A DNA stretch of 13,810 bases from JAVWGW01 sp036655915. Its GTDB lineage: Bacteria > Actinomycetota > Coriobacteriia > Coriobacteriales > Eggerthellaceae. The notes under the pieces were generated by a model that was not told where the DNA came from, searched no databases, and worked only from the letters and a program-made list of their open reading frames with translations. The stretch is from NCBI GenBank assembly GCA_036655915.1, contig JAVVPE010000040.1:1-13810 (forward strand). The letters run 5' to 3'. Made by a program: the position numbers and the translations under genes. This document shows positions 6,994 through 13,810 of the stretch, one piece after another. Position 1 is the first letter of the stretch, and every line of letters begins with the position of its first letter.

Positions 6994-8049
6994 ATGCACA
7001 CCACCGATACACTGTTTTTGCCCCCTTCGGTGATCGCCCTTGATGTGGGCGGCACAAAAATTGCGGGTGCGCTGATCACCTACGATGAAGGTGTCAAACC
7101 CTACGCCACCCACTACACCACGGTGCCCACCCACGCCCAGTGCGGGGGCGCCGCTGTGCTAGAAACCCTGCTTGACCTTGTGGGAAAACTCTTGACCCTC
7201 GCCGATGGCGAAGCGGTTCCCCTCGCAGGGATCGGCGTGGCTGCGGCGGGCTGCGTGGAAAACAACAGCGGCGCCATAGCTTACGCCAACGATCTTATGC
7301 CCGGCTGGACGGGGCAACCCGTCGGTGAGCGCCTGCGTGAGGCGTTTGGCCTGCCCGTTGCCGTTATGAACGATGTGCATGCCCATGCCTTAGGCGAAGC
7401 GCGCTGGGGTGCTGCCCGCAAAACACAGAGCTGCCTGATGGTTGCCGTTGGCACAGGGTTGGGAGGCGCTTTTGTGGAAGACGGGCGCGTGCTGCGTGGC
7501 TTCCACGGTGCCGCAGGCGAAGTGGGGCACACGCTGCACCCGGCGGCACGCGACATCATGTGCACCTGCGGCCACAAAGGACATATCGAATCGATTACTG
7601 CGGGCACCGGCATCGGTGAGCTCTACCAGCGCCGATACCTTGCCGCAGCCGCTAGTGGCACGCTTTGCTGCGAGGCAAGCGCAGCCGCAGGCAAGGCCGA
7701 CGCTGAAGATGCCTCCATAGCCAGCATTGATGGCGCCGAAGTGGCGCGCCGCGCCGCCGCGGGCGATGCGCTTGCCCGCACCACACTGCAAGATGCCGGC
7801 TGTGCCCTGGGCGAAGCCCTGGGCGGCTGGGCTAATATGCTTGACCCGGAAGTTATCATCTTGTCGGGATCGGTGTGTGCCGCAGGGCCACTTTGGCGCG
7901 ACGCCGTCACAAAAGGTTTTGCCAGCCAGGCGCTTGCACCCCTGCAAAAAACGCCCCTTATCCCGGCAGACTTAGGCGGCATGGCCCCCTTGGTGGGTGC
8001 CGCCGAAAACCTGCGCGATAGCCTTGCATGCACACGCGGCACTCTTTGA
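6994..8049 (+). CDS. nanK: N-acetylmannosamine kinase (ROK family)
   Basis: NanK phosphorylates N-acetylmannosamine with ATP to ManNAc-6-phosphate. The 351-residue product has the ROK phosphate loop DVGGTK (17-22), catalytic Asp127 (in MNDVHA), the adenosine-site GTGLGG (153-158) and a zinc motif made of His179 (GEVGHT), Cys190, Cys192 and His197. Most ROK kinases have cysteine at the last position (CxCGxxGC); here it is histidine. An alanine-rich stretch at 217-245 is longer than usual. ATG 6994 is the only reasonable start; AGGAAGGG (6973-6980) lies 13 bases away, a rather long spacing, and the next in-frame candidate (GTG 7030) has none. ROK kinases differ in sugar preference (glucose, GlcNAc, ManNAc); ManNAc is inferred from the position between nanA and nanE. 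Confidence 0.83.
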   Translation: MHTTDTLFLPPSVIALDVGGTKIAGALITYDEGVKPYATHYTTVPTHAQCGGAAVLETLLDLVGKLLTLADGEAVPLAGIGVAAAGCVENNSGAIAYANDLMPGWTGQPVGERLREAFGLPVAVMNDVHAHALGEARWGAARKTQSCLMVAVGTGLGGAFVEDGRVLRGFHGAAGEVGHTLHPAARDIMCTCGHKGHIESITAGTGIGELYQRRYLAAAASGTLCCEASAAAGKADAEDASIASIDGAEVARRAAAGDALARTTLQDAGCALGEALGGWANMLDPEVIILSGSVCAAGPLWRDAVTKGFASQALAPLQKTPLIPADLGGMAPLVGAAENLRDSLACTRGTL

Positions 8050-8068
8050 AGCAAAGAAAGAAGGAGCT

Positions 8069-8737
8069 ATGGGAAACACCCTGCTAGACGGCCTAAAAGG
8101 CAAACTTATCGTCAGCTGCCAGGCCTACCCCGGCGAACCTATGCGCCACCCCGAAACCATGGCGCAAATGGCGCTAGCCGCACAAATAGGGGGTGCGGCC
8201 GCCATTCGCTGCCAGGGTTTGGCCGATATCGCAGCCATCAAAGGACAGGTGGATATTCCCGTGATTGGCCTGTGGAAAGAAGGCCACAGCGGCGTCTACA
8301 TCACCCCCACGCTGCGCCATGCCCGCGCCTGCATTGCGGCAGGTGCCGACGTTGTTGCCTTGGATGCCACCGGCCGCCCCCGCCCCGATGGCCGCACGTT
8401 TGAGGAAACGGTTTGTGCCCTTGCCAAGGAAACGCTTATCATGGCCGATTGCGCGTGTGTGGCCGATGTGCAGCGCGCCGCTGCTGCCGGCGTGGACATC
8501 ATTTCCACTACCCTTGCCGGCTACACCGACGATCGCCCCAAAACAGATGGCCCCGACCTGGAATTTTTACAGGAAGCCCTCCGCTGTGCAGCGGGCATTC
8601 CCGTCTTTTGCGAAGGACGCCTGCACACGCCCGACCAAGCGCGCCAAGCCATTGAAGCCGGAGCCTGGGCGGTCGTTGTCGGAACGGCAATCACCCACCC
8701 CACCACACTTACCACCTGGTTCAATAACGCTCTTTAG
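8069..8737 (+). CDS. nanE: N-acetylmannosamine-6-phosphate 2-epimerase
   Basis: NanE converts ManNAc-6-phosphate to GlcNAc-6-phosphate, joining sialic acid breakdown to the amino-sugar route. The 222-residue product has the full family signature: VSCQA (15-19), IRCQG (46-50), catalytic Lys70 in GLWK, LDATGRPRP (98-106), MADC (125-128) and Glu182 in CEGR. Length and motifs are normal for a phosphate-binding TIM barrel. ATG 8069 is supported by AAGGAG (8061-8066) 2 bases upstream, close but the only such site; it begins 19 bases after nanK. The gene ends the + strand unit and its stop overlaps the nagA stop on the other strand by 4 bases (8734-8737), with no room for a terminator between them. 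Confidence 0.92.
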   Translation: MGNTLLDGLKGKLIVSCQAYPGEPMRHPETMAQMALAAQIGGAAAIRCQGLADIAAIKGQVDIPVIGLWKEGHSGVYITPTLRHARACIAAGADVVALDATGRPRPDGRTFEETVCALAKETLIMADCACVADVQRAAAAGVDIISTTLAGYTDDRPKTDGPDLEFLQEALRCAAGIPVFCEGRLHTPDQARQAIEAGAWAVVVGTAITHPTTLTTWFNNAL

Positions 8738-9852
8738 CGCAGCACGCGTCCGCGCACCACAACCTGTTTGATCGTTAAATCGGGGTTAAGAATCACCGCA
8801 TCGGCGATGTGCCCCAGCTCTATCGCGCCGCGCTGACCTTCAATCCCCAGCGCGCGCGCCGGGTTTATCGTGGCCGCGCGCACGGCACTTGCAAGCGGTA
8901 TGCCCATGTCGGCCACGGCAACGCGCAGGCATTCCGCCAAATCCGTTGCCGAACCAGCCAGGGTGCCATCGGCCAGCGTTGCACGCTTGCCCTGCACGGC
9001 TACGGCTTGGCCACCCAGGCTGTAGGCACCATCGCCCAAGCCCGTCGCCATCATGGAATCACTGATGAGCACCACTTTGTCATCCCCAAACAGGGTAAAT
9101 GCCGCCCGCACCATGGTCGGATGAATATGCACACCATCGGCGATCACTTCCACCATCACATCTTTGGCATCGATAGCCGCACCGATCACCCCCGGGTCGC
9201 GGTGGTGCAGCGGCGGCATCGCATTGTATAGATGGGTCACGTGGCGTGCACCCCGCAAAAAAGCCTGGGTGGTCGTAGCATAATCGGCGCAGGTGTGCGC
9301 CACAGAAATGCGCACTTCATCGTGAAAGGCATCGATAAACGCAAGGGCACCTTCCACTTCAGGCGCCACATCAACCAGCTTGATCAGGCCGCCCGCCGCA
9401 GCCTGCAAGCGCCGGAATAAAGCGGCATCGGGCACCTGCAGGTAAGCGGGGTTTTGCGCGCCGATTTTGCCCTCAGAAATAAACGGGCCTTCCATGTTGA
9501 TACCCACCAACGCCGCAGCATCGGGCGCATCGGCGTGCGCGGCGGCGGCGTGCATGATGGTGGCCAGCGTGGCTTCCGGGTACGTCATAGTCGCAGGGCA
9601 GATGGCCGTTACCCCCCGCGCCGCTTCATGACGGGCAATGGCGTCAAAAGCTTCGCTGGTGCCATCGCAAAAATCGTAACCGACGCAGCCATGAAAATGA
9701 ATATCTATCAGACCGGGGATTACGTAGCATCCCGCAGCATCCACAAGGCTTGTATCGTCGGGTAGCGGGGGTGCAAAACAATCGCCCTGCACGCCCACAT
9801 CCCGCACTTCAAAACTATCGCCGCAAAAAACAGCACCGCCGACAATCTTCAT
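8734..9852 (-). CDS. nagA: N-acetylglucosamine-6-phosphate deacetylase
   Basis: NagA removes the acetyl group of GlcNAc-6-phosphate, giving GlcN-6-phosphate and acetate. The 372-residue product is an amidohydrolase-fold enzyme with the metal and substrate residues in order: His52 and His54 (DIHFHG), Glu121 (NMEGPF), His186 (VAHTCAD), His207 (THLYNAM) and catalytic Asp265 (ISDSM). Length is normal. ATG 9852 has GAAAGG at about 10 bases; the site overlaps the nagB stop region and only 14 bases separate the genes, so nagB-nagA is an operon. It converges on nanE with overlapping stop codons. The product feeds back upstream to NagB, its operon partner. Confidence 0.93.
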   Translation of the reverse strand: MKIVGGAVFCGDSFEVRDVGVQGDCFAPPLPDDTSLVDAAGCYVIPGLIDIHFHGCVGYDFCDGTSEAFDAIARHEAARGVTAICPATMTYPEATLATIMHAAAAHADAPDAAALVGINMEGPFISEGKIGAQNPAYLQVPDAALFRRLQAAAGGLIKLVDVAPEVEGALAFIDAFHDEVRISVAHTCADYATTTQAFLRGARHVTHLYNAMPPLHHRDPGVIGAAIDAKDVMVEVIADGVHIHPTMVRAAFTLFGDDKVVLISDSMMATGLGDGAYSLGGQAVAVQGKRATLADGTLAGSATDLAECLRVAVADMGIPLASAVRAATINPARALGIEGQRGAIELGHIADAVILNPDLTIKQVVVRGRVLR

Positions 9853-9866
9853 GGTTTTAAGCCTTT

Positions 9867-10595
9867 CTAGCGGCTAAGAGCACCGGCTTCGGCATCCACA
9901 ATCACCGTAACATCGTGATGGAATTGCAGCACGGAAGCGGGCACCTGAGGGGTCACCGGGCCAAAGAAAGCCGCATGCACAATTTCGGCCTTTTCGGCAC
10001 CGCTGGCAATCACCAACACCTTGCGCGCAGCCATGATGGTGCCAATGCCCATGGTGTAGGCCTGGCGGGGCACTTCATCGGCGGAATCAAACAGGCGGCT
10101 GTTGGCCTGGATGGTGCTTTGCGTAAGATCGACGCACTGCGTGGTCGCAGCAAAATTGTCGGCCGGTTCGTTAAAGCCGATGTGGCCGTTGTGACCCAAG
10201 CCCAAAAGCTGCACATCAATGCCGCCCGCCTGGGCAATAAGCTGCTCATATTCGGCGCAAGCCGCCGCAGCATCGGGGTTAGAGCCATCGGGTACATGGG
10301 TATTTTCAAGATCAATATTCACTTTATTGAAAAGATTTTCGCGCATGAAATAATGATAGCTTTGCACGTGATCGTGTGCCAGGCCGCGATATTCATCCAG
10401 GTTACACGTGGTCACCTGGGAAAAATCGAGCGTTCCCGCAGCAAAATCTGCTGCCAAATCGGCGTAGAGGCCAATCGGGGTGCTGCCCGTTGCCAAGCCT
10501 AAGGTGCACTGCGGATCTTCGCGCACGATAGCAGCAATCACGTCGGCAGCCTTACGGCTCATTTCGTCATAATCTTTTGCAATAATGAATTCCAT
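9867..10595 (-). CDS. nagB: Glucosamine-6-phosphate deaminase
   Basis: NagB turns GlcN-6-phosphate into fructose-6-phosphate and ammonia, delivering the sugar to glycolysis. The 242-residue product shows the sugar-phosphate loop ATGSTP (35-40), catalytic Asp67 in NLDEY, and the GHNGHIGFNEP block with His138 and Glu143 (counterparts of E. coli His143 and Glu148). It is shorter than the 266-residue E. coli enzyme and of the size of the Gram-positive form, which lacks the allosteric regulation seen in E. coli; lack of allostery here is inferred. ATG 10595 has AAGGA about 7 bases upstream. The 51-base gap to the upstream membrane protein gene carries a decamer shared with the satA leader but no clear promoter. 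Confidence 0.93.
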   Translation of the reverse strand: MEFIIAKDYDEMSRKAADVIAAIVREDPQCTLGLATGSTPIGLYADLAADFAAGTLDFSQVTTCNLDEYRGLAHDHVQSYHYFMRENLFNKVNIDLENTHVPDGSNPDAAAACAEYEQLIAQAGGIDVQLLGLGHNGHIGFNEPADNFAATTQCVDLTQSTIQANSRLFDSADEVPRQAYTMGIGTIMAARKVLVIASGAEKAEIVHAAFFGPVTPQVPASVLQFHHDVTVIVDAEAGALSR

Positions 10596-10620
10596 CGATC
10601 ATCCTTCTCTCAGTTTTTTG

Positions 10621-10633
10621 CCAGTAAGACCAA
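10621..10633. promoter_or_regulatory. motif shared with the satA leader, candidate half-operator for nagBA
   Basis: GTAAGACCAA (10624-10633) is identical to 275-284 in the satA leader and is centred about 33 bases before nagB. Read on the - strand it contains TTGGTCT, one arm of a NagR/DasR-type site; the second arm is poorly kept. CCAGTAAGACC (10621-10631) also nearly repeats 141-151. Shared control of import and nagBA is plausible but unproven. Confidence 0.3.
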
Positions 10634-10646
10634 ACCATTCTGGGAC

Positions 10647-12827
10647 TTACGTCCAGAACTGGAATGTTTCGACGAAGCACTGATAGGCCCACGGATACGC
10701 GTCGGAAAACCAACCGGTTTCAGGAACGACGCACAGCAAAAGACTGTAAAGCATGCTTACCGCAACCAGCACGATCAGTACTTTCATCAGAAGATGATAC
10801 GTCGTTGAATCGGGATCAAGGTGCTCGTTGGCGATAAACACCAATAATACGGTTGCCATCAAGAACATGAAGCTAAAATCGGCGAAGTAGCGCTGCAAAA
10901 TACCCGCCATTTGCGCGTCGAGCAAACCGATAATGATGCCCGCCGAAATAAGCACAATAATGACGCCCGCGATGGTGCGCGTGGAGCGCTGGGCAATGCG
11001 CAGCGTCAAAATGCGCTTGGCAAATGGCAGCACCCACAAAAACGGCAGGCAGGCAAACACGCCACCGAAAGTAACCTCTTTGATGGTTTGCCCCATGTAA
11101 GTGGTTTCAAACAGCGCCGGCTGAATATAGGGGAAGGTGCCACTTACCGTAGGCGGCTGAATGAAGTAGGCAAACAGCGCCGGAGCCAGGCGCCCGATAT
11201 TCCAGCCGCGCTTGGTCATATCGTTCACCGTTAAGTTGTAATTGGCGCCAAAATCAAACAGCGAACCAAAGCGTACCTTGTTATACCAGCACAACCCGGC
11301 AACCACAAACACGTAAGGTGCCACCAGGCAGGCAAACTCGATTGCCCCCTTGCGCGTCATCAGGTGTTGTTCGGTAATGAAGAGCCTCCAAAACAGGGGG
11401 AAGGCCAAAAATGAAAGCAGCACCAGCTGGGGGCGACAGCCCGCCACAAGCGCCATGCACAGCGACCCCGCAAAATACCACCCTGCGGCCTTTGTGGGCG
11501 CACTGCGCCCCCGCATCCAAAAATAGATGCCCCACACCGAAAACGCGAGCGCCAGCATGATAGGCAGCGAATAAAAGGTCGGGAATTTAAGCAGGTATAA
11601 AATGCCACAACCAAATACAAGGGGAATCTGCAACAGCAGATACAGCCCCAAGCTGACCCTTTTGAAGTGGTAGCGCGCAAAGCGATCAAGCAGTGCCGAA
11701 CACCCTAAAATGAAGGCGATGGCCGCCAAAAGCACCCCGATAGCCGTGGGGAAACTGGCGCCCGTAGCCAGATAAAAGGGCAAGTAGAACAGCAAGACAG
11801 GCACCACGCCAAAATAGACGTAATAGTGGCCTTCGTAATAGGCAACATCGAAAAGATATTTTTCTCCCGTGGCCTTTTGGGCTTCATCACGCGCACCCTT
11901 ATCGTAGGGGTCGGCCATATCTTGCAGCCACTGCGGAGGCTCTTCTTCCAGGTAAAACGTGCCCGAGGCCATCGATTTCGCCAATTCGGCATATTGCTGC
12001 GCGTTATCGCCGCCAACCGCGAAGGTGTTCACAATGCTCGATTTATTCCACGACCCCGCATTGTAGCTAGAGGTGGCCACCCCCACCAGGTTTGACCCCA
12101 TGAACAAGAAGGTAGCAACCAAATACACCTCTATAACAACGGCCAAAATAATGCAGGCTTTCGATTTGCGCGAATGCTCAACGATAGAACAACGATAGAT
12201 GCTTGAACGCGGGCGGAAAATGTAGATGAGCGCCAAGATGCCCGCAGCCAAGAAAAAGCGCATGCTGTTGAAATCAAAGGGGTGCTGCGCGTTTATGTAC
12301 ACCCCGGTAAGCTTTATGGGATAGTTCACGTCGGCGCCCACAATTTCAATCTTAAGATTGTTGGTAAGGCCGCTGGTATTTAAGTTGATGTATTCGCTTT
12401 GATCGCAGTTTGTGGCCACCTGCGCGATGGGCACGCCCACCGTATATTCCGTGGAATCAAAATAGGTCAGGTGCGCCGCATCGGTGAAGTTTATTTTCAC
12501 ATCAAGATTCTGCGCCGGTTGTGCCCACGAAAAATCGAGGCGCACGTTGTGTATTTCGGCATTAAGATGGGAAAATTCCATCGTATGATTGACGGAAGTA
12601 AGCTTGTATTCTTTATCGGCCGTTGGCTGCAGCGTTAACTTGTTGCTTAAATTGACGGTGTTGTAACCCGCCGACGCAAAGTAATTGAAGTTGAACACGA
12701 ACGTTTCAAGCAACAACGCCACCGCGAACACAGCAAGAGCACATTTGATCACGTGCAAAAGCGTGGCCTTATGCGTATGCATGAAGTCAGAATAGATGCG
12801 CCGTATGTGGTCACTGGTGCTTAACAT
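10647..12827 (-). CDS. Multi-spanning membrane protein, GT-C glycosyltransferase-like
   Basis: No specific function is recognised. The 726-residue product has a first helix near 27-46, a soluble, probably beta-rich outward domain (about 50-186), and then some ten or more membrane segments to residue 700. Features recalling GT-C glycosyltransferases, which use lipid-linked sugars outside the membrane, are GGDNAQQYAELAKSM (272-286) in an external loop with Asp274 as possible catalytic acid, YYVYFGVVP (335-343), GCRPQ (463-467) and YNKVRFGSLFDFG (515-527). It may modify a cell-wall polymer. No Shine-Dalgarno precedes ATG 12827, but a perfect TATAAT 11 bases upstream fits a near-leaderless mRNA; ATG 12782 (residue 16) is a weaker alternative. 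It lies 42 bases after the response regulator gene. Confidence 0.6.
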   Translation of the reverse strand: MLSTSDHIRRIYSDFMHTHKATLLHVIKCALAVFAVALLLETFVFNFNYFASAGYNTVNLSNKLTLQPTADKEYKLTSVNHTMEFSHLNAEIHNVRLDFSWAQPAQNLDVKINFTDAAHLTYFDSTEYTVGVPIAQVATNCDQSEYINLNTSGLTNNLKIEIVGADVNYPIKLTGVYINAQHPFDFNSMRFFLAAGILALIYIFRPRSSIYRCSIVEHSRKSKACIILAVVIEVYLVATFLFMGSNLVGVATSSYNAGSWNKSSIVNTFAVGGDNAQQYAELAKSMASGTFYLEEEPPQWLQDMADPYDKGARDEAQKATGEKYLFDVAYYEGHYYVYFGVVPVLLFYLPFYLATGASFPTAIGVLLAAIAFILGCSALLDRFARYHFKRVSLGLYLLLQIPLVFGCGILYLLKFPTFYSLPIMLALAFSVWGIYFWMRGRSAPTKAAGWYFAGSLCMALVAGCRPQLVLLSFLAFPLFWRLFITEQHLMTRKGAIEFACLVAPYVFVVAGLCWYNKVRFGSLFDFGANYNLTVNDMTKRGWNIGRLAPALFAYFIQPPTVSGTFPYIQPALFETTYMGQTIKEVTFGGVFACLPFLWVLPFAKRILTLRIAQRSTRTIAGVIIVLISAGIIIGLLDAQMAGILQRYFADFSFMFLMATVLLVFIANEHLDPDSTTYHLLMKVLIVLVAVSMLYSLLLCVVPETGWFSDAYPWAYQCFVETFQFWT

Positions 12828-12838
12828 GGTAAAACAGA

Positions 12839-12844
12839 ATTATA
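12839..12844 (-). promoter_or_regulatory. -10 box for the membrane protein gene
   Basis: A perfect TATAAT on the - strand ends 11 bases before the ATG at 12827. A start 6-8 bases downstream would give a leader of about 5 bases, in keeping with the absence of a ribosome binding site. No good -35 box is seen at 16-18 bases (CGGCAC at 17), so it may be weak or activator-dependent; the response regulator encoded just upstream is one candidate. Confidence 0.35.
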
Positions 12845-12869
12845 AAGGATAAGACCCCTAAGTGCCGCG

Positions 12870-13556
12870 TTAATCGCCGAATCGATACCCTACGTGCCAC
12901 ACCGTTTGAATATAGTAAGGGTTTGAGGGGTTAGCTTCAATTTTTTCTCTCAAGCGGTGGATGAGCACGGTAATGCAAGCCAGTTCGCCCTCGTAACGCG
13001 CACCCCAAATATCTTCTATCAGCTGGTCTTTTGTAAAAACTGCACCGGGATTGCTTGCGAGCATGTAAAGAAGATGGAACTCTTTGGGCGTAAGGCTCAC
13101 CAAGCTTCCTTCCACTTCAACACGACGCCGCTTAATATCGATTTCAAGGCCATCAAAAGTAAGTTTGTTGGAAATAAAGCCCTCGGTGCGCACCTTGCCA
13201 CCCCTTCGCAACAGGGCTTCAACACGCAGCAAGAGCTCTTCTGGAACAAAGGGCTTCACCAAATAGTCATCGGCGCCCGCCTTAAACCCAATGCTTTTAT
13301 CGACAATATCGCCTTTAGCCGTCAAGATAATAATCGGTACGGTCGCTTTCTGGGCACGCAATTGTTGACAAACCTCAAAGCCATTTAATCCGGGCATCAT
13401 GATATCAAGAATAAGCACATCGGGTCGTGCTTCCTCAAAAACAGATACCGCCTCGCTGCCATTGACCGCATAACAGTAATCGTAGCCTGCCTCGCGCATG
13501 ATATGACCAACAAGCGTGCGCATGCCTTCATCGTCGTCCGCCAACATGATTTTCAT
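12870..13556 (-). CDS. OmpR/PhoB-family response regulator
   Basis: This is a cytoplasmic transcription factor switched by phosphorylation from the partner kinase. The 228-residue product has a receiver domain (1-118) with acidic residues Asp7-Asp9, phospho-acceptor Asp51 (LILDIMMPG), Thr79 and Lys101 (VKPF), followed by a winged-helix DNA-binding domain (about 128-226) with the typical LTPKEFHLLYML and GYRF motifs. All key residues are present. ATG 13556 is chosen because GGGGGG (13569-13564) lies 7 bases upstream; a GTG at 13562 would leave only one base of spacing. It begins 12 bases after the kinase stop. Targets cannot be read from the sequence; the adjacent membrane protein gene is a candidate. 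Confidence 0.92.
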   Translation of the reverse strand: MKIMLADDDEGMRTLVGHIMREAGYDYCYAVNGSEAVSVFEEARPDVLILDIMMPGLNGFEVCQQLRAQKATVPIIILTAKGDIVDKSIGFKAGADDYLVKPFVPEELLLRVEALLRRGGKVRTEGFISNKLTFDGLEIDIKRRRVEVEGSLVSLTPKEFHLLYMLASNPGAVFTKDQLIEDIWGARYEGELACITVLIHRLREKIEANPSNPYYIQTVWHVGYRFGD

Positions 13557-13568
13557 ATCCACACCCCC

Positions 13569-13810
13569 CTATTCCATCTCATCGTCAATTCCGAGCGGTT
13601 TCACGGGCAGCTGCACCGTGAAGACACTTCCCTGCCCCACTTCTGATGTGACCTCGATTGTTCCTCCGTAAAAATCGACCAGCTCTTTTACCAAAGCCAA
13701 ACCGAGCCCGCTGCCGCTGCTTTGCTTCGGCGCAGAACCCCTGACAAACCTGTCGAAAATCAAAGGAATATCTTCGGCAGATATGCCACATCCATCATCG
13801 GACACGACGA
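13569..13810 (-). CDS. Sensor histidine kinase, C-terminal fragment (runs off the window)
   Basis: Only the last 80 or so residues of this gene are in the window; the 5' part continues past base 13810. What is visible is the end of a HATPase_c domain: the G1 box SDDGCGIS, an F box (IFDRFVRG), the G2 box GSGLGLALVKEL, and the closing YGGTIEVTSEVGQGSVFTVQLP. These bind ATP for phosphorylation of the kinase's own histidine, which lies outside the window. It is the obvious partner of the response regulator 12 bases downstream. The sensed signal and membrane topology cannot be judged. Confidence 0.9.
   Translation of the reverse strand, partial: VVSDDGCGISAEDIPLIFDRFVRGSAPKQSSGSGLGLALVKELVDFYGGTIEVTSEVGQGSVFTVQLPVKPLGIDDEME

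Noticed and set aside
7390..8054. Overlapping - strand open frames in nanK
   Set aside because: They lie opposite a ROK kinase with intact motifs and are rich in alanine, arginine and cysteine as expected for shadow frames in GC-rich DNA.
10640..10660. Hairpin over the stop codon of the membrane protein gene as a terminator
   Set aside because: The stem is short with a bulge, and no T-run follows on the - strand.

Overview
The window looks like a chromosomal segment of an actinobacterium. A host in or near the Coriobacteriia is an inference: the genes are moderately GC-rich, the transporter's binding protein is a Tat-exported lipoprotein (twin-arginine motif plus lipobox), and the lyase and transporter layout resemble those of actinobacterial sialic acid loci. 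Species cannot be read from this sequence.

The central content is a sialic acid (N-acetylneuraminate) scavenging locus. On the + strand, 319-5875 encodes a four-gene ABC transporter: a family-5 binding lipoprotein, a permease, a fused permease-ATPase and a second ATPase. The fusion gives the gene layout of the SatABCD (Haemophilus ducreyi) and SiaEFGI (Corynebacterium glutamicum) sialic acid importers. A strong terminator at 5881-5916 and a fresh promoter at 5918-5946 precede nanA, nanK and nanE (6003-8737). On the - strand, converging on nanE with a 4-base overlap, lie nagB and nagA (10595-8734). Together they cover Neu5Ac import -> ManNAc + pyruvate (NanA) -> ManNAc-6-P (NanK) -> GlcNAc-6-P (NanE) -> GlcN-6-P + acetate (NagA) -> fructose-6-P + ammonia (NagB). 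No sialidase, O-acetylesterase or dedicated regulator is visible, so the cell probably takes up free sialic acid, and the regulator lies elsewhere.

Upstream of nagBA on the - strand are the 3' end of a sensor histidine kinase (13810-13569), an OmpR-family response regulator (13556-12870) and a 726-residue multi-spanning membrane protein with GT-C glycosyltransferase features (12827-10647). All five - strand genes point the same way with short gaps, so some nagBA transcription could come from this envelope/signalling unit.

Regulatory DNA is the least expected part. The satA leader holds two palindromes 21 bp apart centre to centre. One is close to the known NagR/DasR operator, and its core decamer recurs upstream of nagB. 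The satA-satB gap has a promoter-like element running straight into a 12-bp terminator hairpin. The nanA promoter carries a 15-bp-period tandem repeat. I found no tRNA, rRNA, CRISPR array, insertion sequence or phage gene.
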